This document shows positions 7,508 through 15,359 of a DNA stretch of 27,394 nucleotides, piece after piece. Source of the stretch: Reyranella sp. Its GTDB lineage: Bacteria; Pseudomonadota; Alphaproteobacteria; Reyranellales; Reyranellaceae. The stretch is taken from NCBI GenBank assembly GCA_021732965.1, contig JAKFVZ010000079.1:1-27394 (forward strand), given 5' to 3'. Made by a program: the position numbers and the translations under genes. Below the pieces are notes generated by a model, which saw nothing but the letters and a program-made list of their open reading frames with translations, was not told the DNA's origin and did no database searches. Each line of letters opens with the position of its first letter. Positions within the stretch are counted from its first letter, which is position 1.

Positions 7508-9364
7508 ATGCCCGCGCCGTCGACGACCAACGCCAGTTCCTTTCGCGAGAGGGTCGGCGCGCTCAGGAACCTGTGGCCGTTCCTAGCCATGGTCTGGGCA
7601 ACCAGCCCGTCGCTCACCTCGACCACCATCCTCCTGCGCCTGATACGCGCCCTGCTGCCGGTGGCCACGCTCTATATCGGCAAGCTGATCATCGACGACG
7701 TGGTGATGCTGGTGCAGTTGCCCGACAAGCCGGCGACGCTGCAGCAATGGCTCGACAGCGGCCATCTCAACAAGCTGGGCCTGCTGCTCGCCGCCGAGTT
7801 CACGGTGGCAGTACTGGCCGACATACTGGGCCGCATCGTCACCTTCCTCGACGGCTTGCTGGCCGAGCGGGTCAGCACGAGTTCGAGCGTGCGACTGATG
7901 GAGCATGCCGCGACCCTCGACCTCGAGGATTTCGAGGATGCCGAATTCCAGGACCAGCTCGAACGCGCGCGCCGGCAAACCAGCGGCCGCATGACCCTGA
8001 TGAGCCAGCTCTTCTCGCAGGCGCAGGACCTCGTCACCGTGGCCAGCCTCGCGGCTGGCCTGATCGTCTTCGCGCCCTGGCTGATCGTGCTGCTGCTGGT
8101 GGCGCTGGTGCCGGCGTTCCTCGGCGAGGCGCATTTCAACGCCCAGAGTTATTCGCTCGACTTCGGCCGCACGCCCGAGCGGCGCGAGCTCGACTATGTC
8201 CGCCAGACAGCGGCCAGCGTCGAGACCGCCAAGGAAGTGAAGATCTTCGGCCTCAACGACTTTCTGATCGATCGCTACCGCCGCCTGGCCGCATCCTTTT
8301 ACGACGCCAACCGCCGGCTGGCCCTGCGCCGCGCCGGCTGGGGCGGGCTGTTCACCACCATCGGCACGATCGGCTACTACTTCGCCTACGCCTACATCGC
8401 CTGGCGCACGCTTACCGGCGAATTCTCCGTGGGCGACCTCACCTTCCTCGCGGGCTCGTTCCGCCGCCTGCGCACCCTGCTCGAATCGCTGCTGAGCGGC
8501 TTTTCATCCGTCGCGGGCCAGGCGCTCTATCTCGACGATCTCTTCTCCTTCTTCGCGGTCCGGCCGGAAATCCATTCGCCGGCCGATCCCCTGCCCTTTC
8601 CCAGGCCGATCCGCGACGGTTTCGTGTTCGAGGATGTCGGCTTCATCTATCCCGGCGCCGAGCGCTGGGCGGTTCGTCATCTTTCCTTCACCTTGAAGGC
8701 CGGCGAGGTGGTGGCGCTGGTCGGCGAGAACGGCGCGGGCAAGACCACTCTGGTGAAGCTGCTGACGCGGCTCTACGACCCCGATGAGGGCCGCATCCTG
8801 CTCGACGGCCGCGACCTGCGCGACTATGGGCTCGACGAACTACGCGGCAGCATGGGCGTCATCTTCCAGGACTTCGTCCGCTACAACCTGCCGGCCGGCG
8901 ACAACATCGCGGTCGGCCGGATCGCGGCGCGCGCCGATCATGAACGCATCGCGCGGGCCGCCAACCGCAGCCAGGCCGACGAGGTGATCGCGCGCCTGGC
9001 CGGCGGCTACGACCAGATGATCGGCAAGCGCTTCAAGAACGGCGTCGAACTGTCCGGCGGCGAATGGCAGAAGATCGCCATCGCCCGCGCCTACATGCGC
9101 GAGGCCGAGGTGCTGATCCTCGACGAGCCGACCGCCGCTCTCGACGCCCGTGCCGAATACGAGGTGTTCCGGCGCTTCAAGGAGCTGAGCGCCGGCAAGA
9201 CGGCGGTGCTGATCTCCCACCGCTTCTCCAGCGTGCGCATGGCCGACCGCATCCTCGTGCTGGCCGACGGCAAGGTCGAGGCGCAGGGCACGCACGAGGA
9301 GCTGGTGGCGCAGCAGGGCCGCTATGCCGAGCTCTTCGAGCTACAGGCGGCGGGCTACCGCTAG
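7508..9364 (+). CDS. ABC exporter with fused membrane and ATPase domains
   Basis: A 618-aa type I ABC exporter half-transporter. The N-terminal part (about 1-350) holds the membrane helices. The C-terminal ATPase has Walker A GENGAGKTT at 406-414, signature LSGGE at 515-519 and Walker B VLILDEP at 535-541 with catalytic Glu540, followed by the D-loop SALD-like sequence AALDAR and the switch His in SHRFSS. It would work as a homodimer in the inner membrane. It is divergent from the phosphatase gene, with 135 bp between the starts. Relatives export lipids, peptides or drugs; no substrate can be read here. Confidence 0.93.
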   Translation: MPAPSTTNASSFRERVGALRNLWPFLAMVWATSPSLTSTTILLRLIRALLPVATLYIGKLIIDDVVMLVQLPDKPATLQQWLDSGHLNKLGLLLAAEFTVAVLADILGRIVTFLDGLLAERVSTSSSVRLMEHAATLDLEDFEDAEFQDQLERARRQTSGRMTLMSQLFSQAQDLVTVASLAAGLIVFAPWLIVLLLVALVPAFLGEAHFNAQSYSLDFGRTPERRELDYVRQTAASVETAKEVKIFGLNDFLIDRYRRLAASFYDANRRLALRRAGWGGLFTTIGTIGYYFAYAYIAWRTLTGEFSVGDLTFLAGSFRRLRTLLESLLSGFSSVAGQALYLDDLFSFFAVRPEIHSPADPLPFPRPIRDGFVFEDVGFIYPGAERWAVRHLSFTLKAGEVVALVGENGAGKTTLVKLLTRLYDPDEGRILLDGRDLRDYGLDELRGSMGVIFQDFVRYNLPAGDNIAVGRIAARADHERIARAANRSQADEVIARLAGGYDQMIGKRFKNGVELSGGEWQKIAIARAYMREAEVLILDEPTAALDARAEYEVFRRFKELSAGKTAVLISHRFSSVRMADRILVLADGKVEAQGTHEELVAQQGRYAELFELQAAGYR

Positions 9365-9399
9365 CGCGCTGAAGAGCGGCGTGCCGGTCGGAGCCGTCC

Positions 9400-9741
9400 C
9401 TACATGGAGGGAGGAAGCTCGTTCAGCGCCTGCTTGGCGATCGGCATCATCGTCTCGCAGAAGTTCTTCTTGTTCTTCTCGGCTTCCTTTTCCATCGTGT
9501 CGTAGGTCTTGTCGAGCTTGCGGTCGGCGATGTTGAGCTGCTTCTCCGCCCACTCGATCCAGAATTCGAGGCGCGTTTCCTGCTCCTTGGTCATGTCGAG
9601 ATCGCACGTGTCGACCGCCACTGAGACCGCGTAGAGGCCGATCACCATCTTCTCGGCATCGGCCTTCGTGAGCGTCTGGGCGGAAGCGGCGCCGAGCGGG
9701 AGCGCGAGCAGGACGAGCAGACTGGAGAAGAGGCGAAACAT
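9400..9741 (-). CDS. Small exported protein, unknown function
   Basis: A 113-aa protein with a clear signal peptide (residues 1-21, cleavage ASA/Q). The mature part is highly charged and helical, with many Lys and Glu. Two cysteines, Cys46 and Cys95, could form a disulfide in the periplasm. The ATG at 9741 has GGGAG 6 nt upstream. A longer reading frame exists upstream but lacks sense as a signal sequence. It is divergent from the exported protein at 9938 across 196 bp. Not recognised. Confidence 0.8.
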   Translation of the reverse strand: MFRLFSSLLVLLALPLGAASAQTLTKADAEKMVIGLYAVSVAVDTCDLDMTKEQETRLEFWIEWAEKQLNIADRKLDKTYDTMEKEAEKNKKNFCETMMPIAKQALNELPPSM

Positions 9742-9937
9742 GAAAAACTCCCGGGGCTGAGGCCGGGACCCTACTTCAATGCCCGGTCGTGCGTAATCTC
9801 CTCCTTCAGCATACGTGACAGTACTCAGTTTGTTTGCAGTTGAAGTGCCAAAGCCCCGGTGGCACGGCCCGGAGATTCCGGCGCTCGTCGCTGTCTGCCC
9901 CGGCTGATAGTCTCGTCCTCGCAATCGGGAGATTTGG

Positions 9938-10858
9938 ATGCGCATCGTTTTCGTGGCGGTTATGTCGGCCTTCCTATGGCTCGGATTTGCCGCGGGTGCC
10001 TCGGCACAGACCGGTCTGGAGCGCTTCGAGAAGGAGCTGAAGCCCCAGTTCGAGCTGAAGAAGTTCAGCTATGCGAGCGCCCAGCCGCTCGGCGCGTCGG
10101 GATTCGTCCTGAACGATGTCGTCGCGGTGGTGCCGGCCAACCCCGCTACCGGCGACAAGGAGAGCACGGTCAGGATCGACAAGGTGACGGTCGAAGAGCT
10201 CGATTTCGAGCGTCTCAGGAAGGACGCCAAGGACGATCTTTCGCCGCGCTTCGCCAAGCTTCGGTTGGAAGGCGTGACGGGCGACGACGAGATGTTCACG
10301 GCGCTGGAACCCTATGGCGTGCCCAACGTCCCCTTCGACATGGCGCTCGACTACCGGATCGATCCGGCTGCCAAGGTGCTGACGCTCAACATGCTGGAGG
10401 TCAGCCTGCGCGGCCAGGCGCGCCTGGCCCTGTCGATGATCCTCGACGGGGTGAGCGACAAGACCGACATCGACAGCGCCAAGGACGACGCCCGGCTGCG
10501 CAGCGCCTCCTTGACCATCGACGACAAGCAGCTGTTTGCAAAGCTGGTCCCCGCGGCGGCCAAGGAAGAGGGAATCACGGCCGATGAACTCATCACGACC
10601 GCGCTCGATGCGCTGGGCGCCTTCGCCCAGGCGCAGAGCGGCGAGACGCTGAAGGCTCTCGACGCGGTCGTCTCGTTCATCGCCGACTGGAAGGCGCCGA
10701 AGGGTGCCCTGGTGCTGGGCCTGAAGCCCGCGAAGACCGCGGGTCTCGACGACATCGACAAGATCATGGAGCCCAACGCGCTCTCGACCATCTTCGGCTT
10801 CACCGCCACCTATCCCGCAACGCGAGCCGGGGCGGCCCAGGCCGGGTCGAAGAAGTAG
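9938..10858 (+). CDS. Exported protein of unknown function
   Basis: A 306-aa protein with a signal peptide (residues 1-23, cleavage ASA/Q) and no further membrane segment. The mature protein looks mixed alpha/beta. It has repeated segments of the kind VLTLNMLEVSLRGQARL, which suggest long beta strands as in periplasmic lipid-handling or AsmA-like proteins, but I cannot place it in a family. The ribosome-binding site is GGGAG before the ATG. The Bug-type binding protein at 10889 follows after 30 nt, so they may be co-transcribed. Confidence 0.8.
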   Translation: MRIVFVAVMSAFLWLGFAAGASAQTGLERFEKELKPQFELKKFSYASAQPLGASGFVLNDVVAVVPANPATGDKESTVRIDKVTVEELDFERLRKDAKDDLSPRFAKLRLEGVTGDDEMFTALEPYGVPNVPFDMALDYRIDPAAKVLTLNMLEVSLRGQARLALSMILDGVSDKTDIDSAKDDARLRSASLTIDDKQLFAKLVPAAAKEEGITADELITTALDALGAFAQAQSGETLKALDAVVSFIADWKAPKGALVLGLKPAKTAGLDDIDKIMEPNALSTIFGFTATYPATRAGAAQAGSKK

Positions 10859-10888
10859 AAAGCAAAAAACAAGAAAGAGGAGGAGAAG

Positions 10889-11863
10889 ATGAAGCGCCGT
10901 TCCCTGCTGGCCAGTGCCGCACTTCTGCCGCTCGGCCTTCCCGTCCGGGCCCAGGACGCCTATCCGTCGCGGCCGATCACGATGATCGTGCCCTTCCCGC
11001 CCGGCGGCGTCGCCGACATCACCGGCCGGCCGCTGGCGCACGTGATGAGCCGGATCCTGAAGCAGTCCGTAGTCGTGCAGAACAAGGGCGGTGCCGGCGG
11101 ATCTGTGGGTACGGCCCAGGCGGCGCGCTCGGCGCCGGACGGGTACACGCTGCTGATGGCGCTCTCGTCGATCTCGGTGCTGCCGGTGGCGGATGTCCTC
11201 CAGGGGCGAACACCGGCCTACGAGCTGGATCAGTTCGCGCCCATCGCCCTGATCAGCGCCGATCCCACGATTCTCGTCGTGCGCGAGGACGGTCCCTTCA
11301 AGACCCTGAAGGACCTCGTCGAGGCCGCGAAGGCCAGGCCGGGCACGATCAACTACGGCTCATCCGGCGTCTACGGCACGTTGCATGTGGCGATGGAGAT
11401 CTTCGCCACCGCAGCCGGGATCAAGCTGTTCCATATCCCCTACCAGGGCGGCGGCCCGGCCGTGGCGGCCCTGTTGGGCGGGCAGATCGACGCGCTGGCG
11501 TCCGGCCCGTCGGCTGCCATGGCACAGATCAAGGCCGGCAAGATGCGCGCGTTGGCCGTGTGGGGGGACAAGCGCCTCGCGTCGTTGCCCAACGTCCCCA
11601 GCATGAAGGAGCTGGGCTACGACGCCACCTTCTACATCTGGTCGGGCTTGTTCGCCCCCGTGGCTACGCCGGCCGCCATACAGGCCACGCTGCGCGATGC
11701 GGTTCGGCGCACCGTCGAGGATCCCGAGTTCAAGGAGGCGATGGCCAAGGTGGAAACGCCGATCGCCTATCTGGATGCGCCCCAATTCAAGGTGTTCCTC
11801 GAAAAGGACGCAGCGCGCCTCAAGGTCGCCGTGGAACGGATCGGCAAGGTGCCGGAGAAATAG
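10889..11863 (+). CDS. Bug/TctC-type tricarboxylate binding protein
   Basis: A 324-aa periplasmic binding protein of the Bug family. These usually bind carboxylates and feed tripartite tricarboxylate (TctABC) transporters. The signal peptide begins KRRSLLASA, possibly Tat-type because of the RR pair, with cleavage after VRA. Family marks: YPSRPITMIVPFPPGG at the start of the mature protein, NKGGAGG, and the GYTLLMA segment. A strong AGGAGG site precedes the ATG. No TctA or TctB gene is nearby, so it is an orphan, as is usual in bacteria with large Bug sets. Confidence 0.93.
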   Translation: MKRRSLLASAALLPLGLPVRAQDAYPSRPITMIVPFPPGGVADITGRPLAHVMSRILKQSVVVQNKGGAGGSVGTAQAARSAPDGYTLLMALSSISVLPVADVLQGRTPAYELDQFAPIALISADPTILVVREDGPFKTLKDLVEAAKARPGTINYGSSGVYGTLHVAMEIFATAAGIKLFHIPYQGGGPAVAALLGGQIDALASGPSAAMAQIKAGKMRALAVWGDKRLASLPNVPSMKELGYDATFYIWSGLFAPVATPAAIQATLRDAVRRTVEDPEFKEAMAKVETPIAYLDAPQFKVFLEKDAARLKVAVERIGKVPEK

Positions 11864-11973
11864 GCGGCCGGAGATCATCGGGCTACTGCGAAATGCGCGG
11901 TTAACCGCGTCCTGAATTGGCGCGGCATGCAACCCTGTTCCGAAGCGCGGCGTTTCCTCACGGGAAATCTTTA

Positions 11974-12247
11974 AAGCGATTGGACACAGATGATGACCTC
12001 ACACGCAGCAGACCCGCCCCGTGAAGTGCCTGCGGTCCCGCCCATTCCTGGAAAAGTCGATCCCGTACCGCCGGAAATGCCGGGACGTCCCGGCGTACCG
12101 ATCCCGGAGGATCACCCGACGCCGGTCCCCCATCCGGCAGGCCCACCGAGGCCGATCGCCTGAGGTCGCAGCATGGTTCTCGCGACCGGGCAACGAAGCG
12201 GGCGTGCTCACTGACCGTTTGGTAACCCGATCACCGTCCAATCGCTT
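11974..12247. repeat. 12-bp inverted repeat around the proline-rich ORF
   Basis: AAGCGATTGGAC at 11974-11985 is exactly complementary to GTCCAATCGCTT at 12236-12247. The arms enclose the 57-codon ORF. A 12-bp match by chance in this span is unlikely, on a rough estimate well below 1 in 100. The arms may be two sites for one regulator, or the ends of a small inserted segment. No target-site duplication is evident. Confidence 0.55.
11990..12163 (+). CDS. Small proline-rich protein
   Basis: A 57-aa ORF (ATG 11990, TGA 12163) in which 20 residues are proline, spaced as PP, PxP and VPxxPP groups, for example DPPREVPAVPPIPG at 8-21. There is no signal peptide or hydrophobic segment. A second ATG follows directly at 11993. 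The ribosome-binding site is weak. Short proline-rich hypothetical proteins of this look are common in alphaproteobacteria, which supports it being real, but in GC-rich DNA a Pro-rich frame can arise by chance. Its function is unknown. Confidence 0.5.
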   Translation: MMTSHAADPPREVPAVPPIPGKVDPVPPEMPGRPGVPIPEDHPTPVPHPAGPPRPIA

Positions 12248-12310
12248 GTCAGAAGCCAGGACTGCAATGACGATGGCCTCCACACGGTTCAACCTTGGGG
12301 AATTCTCGTC

Positions 12311-12709
12311 ATGAACTTCGACGCTCTGGCCTCGGCGTGGGCTCCGCGCCTGCTCAGCATCCTGCGAATCATGACAGGACTGCTCTTTCTCCAGCATGGC
12401 ACGGCAAAGCTGCTGAAAATCCCCGTCATGCCGATGTTCGCCAACCTCAGCCTGACCTCGCTACCGGGTATCGCCGGTATCCTGGAGCTGGTGGGCGGCG
12501 TGCTGATCATCCTCGGCCTGTTCACCCGCAGCGTCGCCTTCGTGCTGTCGGGCCTGATGGCGGTGGCCTACTTCATGGCCCACGCGCCGCGCGGCTTCTA
12601 TCCGATCCTCAACGCGGGCGAGCTGGCGATCCTCTACTGCTTCGTCTTCCTGTACTTCGCCGCGGCCGGTCCCGGCCCGTGGAGCGTCGACGCGGCACGC
12701 CGGAAGTAG
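12311..12709 (+). CDS. DoxX family membrane protein
   Basis: A 132-aa inner-membrane protein with four predicted helices and the DoxX-family start (LLSILRIMTGLLFLQHGTAK). The family includes subunits of a thiosulfate:quinone oxidoreductase and many proteins of unclear role in redox balance. Conserved GILELVGGVLIILGLFTR lies near residues 56-73. GGGGAA lies 9 nt before the ATG. It is a single gene, separated from the next operon by a stem-loop. A specific function cannot be given. Confidence 0.9.
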   Translation: MNFDALASAWAPRLLSILRIMTGLLFLQHGTAKLLKIPVMPMFANLSLTSLPGIAGILELVGGVLIILGLFTRSVAFVLSGLMAVAYFMAHAPRGFYPILNAGELAILYCFVFLYFAAAGPGPWSVDAARRK

Positions 12710-12748
12710 CGCTTAACGCGCCTTCGCCAAGACGCTATGGAACGACGG

Positions 12749-12772
12749 ACGGCTGCCTCGCGCAGCCGTTTC
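12749..12772 (+). terminator. Possible terminator after the DoxX gene
   Basis: Stem ACGGCTGC (12749-12756), loop CTCGC, stem GCAGCCGT (12762-12769), followed by TTC. The T-run is short, so termination may be weak. It lies 40 nt past the DoxX stop and 43 nt before the next start. Confidence 0.45.
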
Positions 12773-12814
12773 GCCATGCGCGAGACCTACAAGAAAGAAA
12801 CAGGAGGAGCGTTC

Positions 12815-13795
12815 ATGTCCCCGATGTCGATGAACCGTCGCCGCTTTGCCGTTCTGGCCGGCACGACCGCGCTGACCGCCCCCATGGTGGCGCGCGCCCA
12901 GCCGCGCTGGAAGCCCGAGAAGCCGATCACGATCTACAATCCCTTCGCCGCGGGCGGCGTCACCGACGTCCACATGCGCCTGCTCGCCGAGGCGGTCGGC
13001 AAGATCCTGGGCCAGCAGATCATCATCGACATCAAGCCCGGCGCGGCCGGCACGCTGGCGCCGGCGATGCTGCTCAACGCCAAGCCCGATGGCTACACGC
13101 TGGCGGTGATGAGCATCAACACGCTGCGCTATCCGCACTACCAGCAGACCAGCTGGAATCCGCTGACCGACTTCACCTACATCACCGGCCTGTCGGGCTA
13201 CACGATGGGTATCGTCGTGCGCTCCGACTCTCCCTGGAAGACGTTCCAGGACATGATCGCGGCGGGCAAGAAGGACCCCGACAAGTACAACTACGGCACC
13301 TCGGGCGTGGGCGGCACCGGCCAGCTCATGATGATCGAGGTCGAGCAGGCCACCGGCGCGAAGTTCACCCACGTTCCCTACAAGGGCGGCGCGGAGTGGA
13401 TGCAGGCGCTGATGAGCGGCGAGATCCAGTTCATCGCCGACGCCGCGCAGTGGGCGCCGTTCGTCGACGACGGCAAGTGCCGGATCCTGGCCTTCGCCAC
13501 CGAGAAGCGCATCCCGCGCTATCCGGACGTGCCGACCATGGTGGAACTCGGCGTCAACGTCGTGGGCCAGAGCCCCTATGGCCTGCTCGGCCCCAAGGGC
13601 ATGCCGCCTGAGATCGTCAACACGCTCCACGAGGCTTTCAAGCAGGCCTCCGCCGAGCCGAAGGTGACCGAGTATCTCGCGAAGTTCATCCAGGTTCCGT
13701 GGGACAAGCCCCCCGCGGACTTCCGCGCTTTCGCCGAGAAGTACTATGCCGAGGTAAAGCCGCTGCTCATCAAGGCTGGTCTCGCGAAGCCCTGA
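12815..13795 (+). CDS. Tat-exported Bug/TctC-type binding protein
   Basis: A 326-aa periplasmic binding protein of the Bug family. The N-terminus has a twin-arginine motif (NRRRFAVL at residues 7-14), a hydrophobic stretch and cleavage after ARA at 28, so Tat export is likely. Family marks include ITIYNPFAAGGVTD and PGAAGTLAPA. The ATG at 12815 is chosen over an earlier in-frame start because AGGAGG sits at 12802-12807 and because it gives a proper signal peptide. It is the first gene of an operon with the two Lin0512 genes, each 13 nt downstream of the previous stop. The ligand is probably a carboxylate. Confidence 0.93.
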   Translation: MSPMSMNRRRFAVLAGTTALTAPMVARAQPRWKPEKPITIYNPFAAGGVTDVHMRLLAEAVGKILGQQIIIDIKPGAAGTLAPAMLLNAKPDGYTLAVMSINTLRYPHYQQTSWNPLTDFTYITGLSGYTMGIVVRSDSPWKTFQDMIAAGKKDPDKYNYGTSGVGGTGQLMMIEVEQATGAKFTHVPYKGGAEWMQALMSGEIQFIADAAQWAPFVDDGKCRILAFATEKRIPRYPDVPTMVELGVNVVGQSPYGLLGPKGMPPEIVNTLHEAFKQASAEPKVTEYLAKFIQVPWDKPPADFRAFAEKYYAEVKPLLIKAGLAKP

Positions 13796-13808
13796 CAAGG
13801 AGAAATCC

Positions 13809-14147
13809 ATGGCGCTGAAGAAAGTGGCCCTCGAGATCGGCATGGGCACCGACATAAGGGGCGGCGACTACACCAAGGCCGCCGTCCGGGCCCTGCGCGA
13901 CGCGCTGTGGCACAACTCGCTCACCGTCGCGACGGCGCTCGGCAAATCGAGCGACGACATGGTGGTCGAGGTCCTGATCGGCGTGCCCCAGCCCGATCAG
14001 GTCGACACCGCGCAGGTGCTAGCGGTTCTGCCGCACGGCACCGGCACGGTGAAAGTCGTAGAGGGCGGACTCGAAGTCGCCAACGAAGCCGGCACGGACA
14101 AGACGGTGATCGCCCAGGCGGCCGCCATCGTCCGCCTGGACCTGTGA
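13809..14147 (+). CDS. Lin0512 family protein, copy 1
   Basis: A 112-aa protein of the Lin0512 family, which has no known function. The family signature near the N-terminus is GxGxDxHG. Here it is GMGTDIRG at residues 11-18, so the His is Arg17. The core continues GGDYTKAAVRALRDAL, then beta-rich sequence with VEVLIGVPQPDQVD and LPHGTGTVKVVEGGLEV. It is paralogous to the next gene and adjacent to a Bug binding protein, which suggests action on the compound that is taken up. It lies 13 nt after the Bug stop, with an AAGGAG site. Confidence 0.88.
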   Translation: MALKKVALEIGMGTDIRGGDYTKAAVRALRDALWHNSLTVATALGKSSDDMVVEVLIGVPQPDQVDTAQVLAVLPHGTGTVKVVEGGLEVANEAGTDKTVIAQAAAIVRLDL

Positions 14148-14160
14148 GGGGAGCCAGACC

Positions 14161-14511
14161 ATGACCGCAAAGCGCGTGATCCTCGAACTCGGTACCGGCA
14201 ACGACCTGCACGGCGGCGACTACACCAAGGCCGCCCTGCGCGCGGTGCAGGACGCCCTGCACCACTCGTCGCTCGCGATGATCCGGACCCTCAAGGTGAA
14301 CACGAAGACCGGCATGTTCGTCGACGTGACGATCGGCGTGCAGCAGCCCGACAAGGTCGACGCCGAAAAGGTGAAGGCTTCCCTGCCGCACGGCATCGTC
14401 ACCGTGAAGGTGGTCAAGGGCGGCCTCGACATCGCCGATCCGGAGAACAACGATCCGGCAGTGATCGCCAGCGCCGCCATTGCGGTCCGGATGGAGATCC
14501 CGGAACGGTGA
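14161..14511 (+). CDS. Lin0512 family protein, copy 2
   Basis: A 116-aa paralogue of the preceding protein. It aligns end to end, with GTGNDLHG at residues 11-18 as the full family motif including His17, then GGDYTKAALRAVQDAL and LPHGIVTVKVVKGGLDI. The spacing to copy 1 is 13 nt with a GGGGAG site. The pair probably forms a hetero-oligomer or is an active/regulatory pair, because only this copy keeps the motif His. It converges on the small membrane protein gene at 14528 with 16 nt between stops. Confidence 0.9.
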   Translation: MTAKRVILELGTGNDLHGGDYTKAALRAVQDALHHSSLAMIRTLKVNTKTGMFVDVTIGVQQPDKVDAEKVKASLPHGIVTVKVVKGGLDIADPENNDPAVIASAAIAVRMEIPER

Positions 14512-14527
14512 GATCGCCTCGACGGCC

Positions 14528-14752
14528 TCAGCCGCGCGCGGCTCGGCCCATGAACAGCAGGCCGGCGCCCGCGATCACGGCAACGATGCCCGCAATGGTC
14601 GGGATCGGAATGGTGCGCTGTTCGTCTGCGGTTACCTTGAGCGGGCCGGCATCGACGATGGTCTTGCGCTCGGTGAACGAGATGTTGTCGATCGCCAAAC
14701 CGGCGATGCCGATCGCGATCAGAAGGACGCCCAAAATAGCCATCGGCTTCAT
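14528..14752 (-). CDS. Small two-helix membrane protein
   Basis: A 74-aa protein with a membrane helix near residues 4-21 and another near 51-69. A conserved polar stretch lies between them (FTERKTIVDAGPLKVTADE, then RTIPIPTIAG). This matches a widespread bacterial family of small membrane proteins of unknown function. The start is the ATG at 14752, with CGGGAG 8 nt upstream. It lies 68 nt behind the selenoprotein stop, so it may be the last gene of that unit, although an 8-bp stem-loop lies in the gap. Confidence 0.85.
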   Translation of the reverse strand: MKPMAILGVLLIAIGIAGLAIDNISFTERKTIVDAGPLKVTADEQRTIPIPTIAGIVAVIAGAGLLFMGRAARG

Positions 14753-14776
14753 GCCGTGAACTCCCGTTATTGGTTC

Positions 14777-14805
14777 CCTCCGGCAACGCAAAAAGCCGCC
14801 GGAGG
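14777..14805 (-). other. Stem-loop between selenoprotein and small membrane protein genes
   Basis: CCTCCGGC (14777-14784) and GCCGGAGG (14798-14805) are complementary across a 13-nt loop that holds a run of five T on the minus strand. The T-run is in the loop, not after the stem, so this is not a standard terminator. Confidence 0.35.
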
Positions 14806-14820
14806 TTGCCGTTGGGGAGA

Positions 14821-15348
14821 TCACGCCTTCGGCTTCACCAGCATCGCCAGCCCCTGCTCGATGGCCGTACGGGCCATGTCGCGGAGCTGGTCGTCGGTCG
14901 CGCTGCTGACCGGATGACCGATCTGGGCGAAGGCGTAGCCCGGCATGCCGAGCACGCGGCTCATCATATCGGCCGCACTGGCGAACCGGGTCGTCATCAC
15001 GCTGAAAGCGGGAACTTCCAGGCGTTCAGCGGTAACTGAGTCGTGCAGACTGCACGATGAGCAGGAGCCTCAATCCCCCAGGCCGGAAACGACGGCGTCC
15101 CAGCCCTTGATCTCCGCCACGATGTGCGGATCGGCCGGGGCGCTGTAGTTCGACTTGGTCCGGCTCACCACGCTGGCGACGCCGTATTCCTCGCGCAGGA
15201 TCTGGTCGAGGTGCCTGAAGAAGCCCTTGGTGCCTTCCTTGCCGTTCGAGATGAAGCCGATGGTCTTGCCCTCCAGCGTGTCGAGACGCGGGGCGAGCCG
15301 GCCGGCCGGCGGCGCGGTGCCGGGCGTGGGATCGAGAACTTCGAACAT
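14821..15348 (-). CDS. UGSC family selenoprotein (internal UGA read as Sec)
   Basis: A gene of 176 codons with an in-frame TGA at 15070-15072. Read as selenocysteine it gives a 175-aa protein with Sec93 in the motif Sec-Gly-Ser-Cys, the defining motif of the UGSC (seleno)protein family. Some family members have CGSC. Residues 1-92 form the N-terminal part (LEGKTIGFISNGKEG, then WDAVVSGLGD). After the TGA the frame continues for 82 sense codons with family features: GSCSSCSLHDSVTAERL, VPAFSVMTTRF and IGHPVSS. Cys96 and Cys99 give a U-x-x-C-x-x-C array. A SECIS-like stem-loop follows the TGA. The ATG at 15348 has AGAGGA upstream and lies 11 nt after the partner gene. A redox role is likely; the substrate is unknown. 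Annotated without Sec it would appear as a 92-aa fragment. Confidence 0.87.
15041..15057 (-). promoter_or_regulatory. SECIS-like element
   Basis: On the minus strand TCGTGCA-GTC-TGCACGA forms a perfect 7-bp stem with a 3-nt loop, beginning 12 nt after the TGA. The E. coli fdhF SECIS has its GGUC-type loop at about nucleotides 19-22 after UGA on a UGCA/UGCA stem; here the GUC loop is at 20-22 on the same TGCA/TGCA stem top. Position, stem and loop all fit SelB binding. Confidence 0.82.
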
Positions 15349-15359
15349 GGGGGTTCCTC

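Larger units (their letters stand above)
11864..12310. other. 447-bp intergenic region
   Basis: Between the Bug gene and the DoxX gene. Contents: a 14-bp palindrome CGCGGTTAACCGCG at 11896-11909, the proline-rich ORF at 11990-12163, and a 12-bp inverted repeat bracketing that ORF. Nothing else is recognised, and no clear terminator follows the Bug gene. Confidence 0.7.

Noticed and set aside
11896..11909. Palindrome CGCGGTTAACCGCG as a terminator after the Bug gene
   Set aside because: It has no loop and no T-run; it could be a protein-binding site but nothing else supports a function.
14777..14805. Stem-loop as a rho-independent terminator of the selenoprotein gene
   Set aside because: The T-run is in the loop, not behind the stem, so only a generic stem-loop is recorded.
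15070..15348. A plain 92-aa protein ending at the first TGA
   Set aside because: The frame continues as conserved UGSC-family sequence with a SECIS-like hairpin, so the TGA is better read as selenocysteine.
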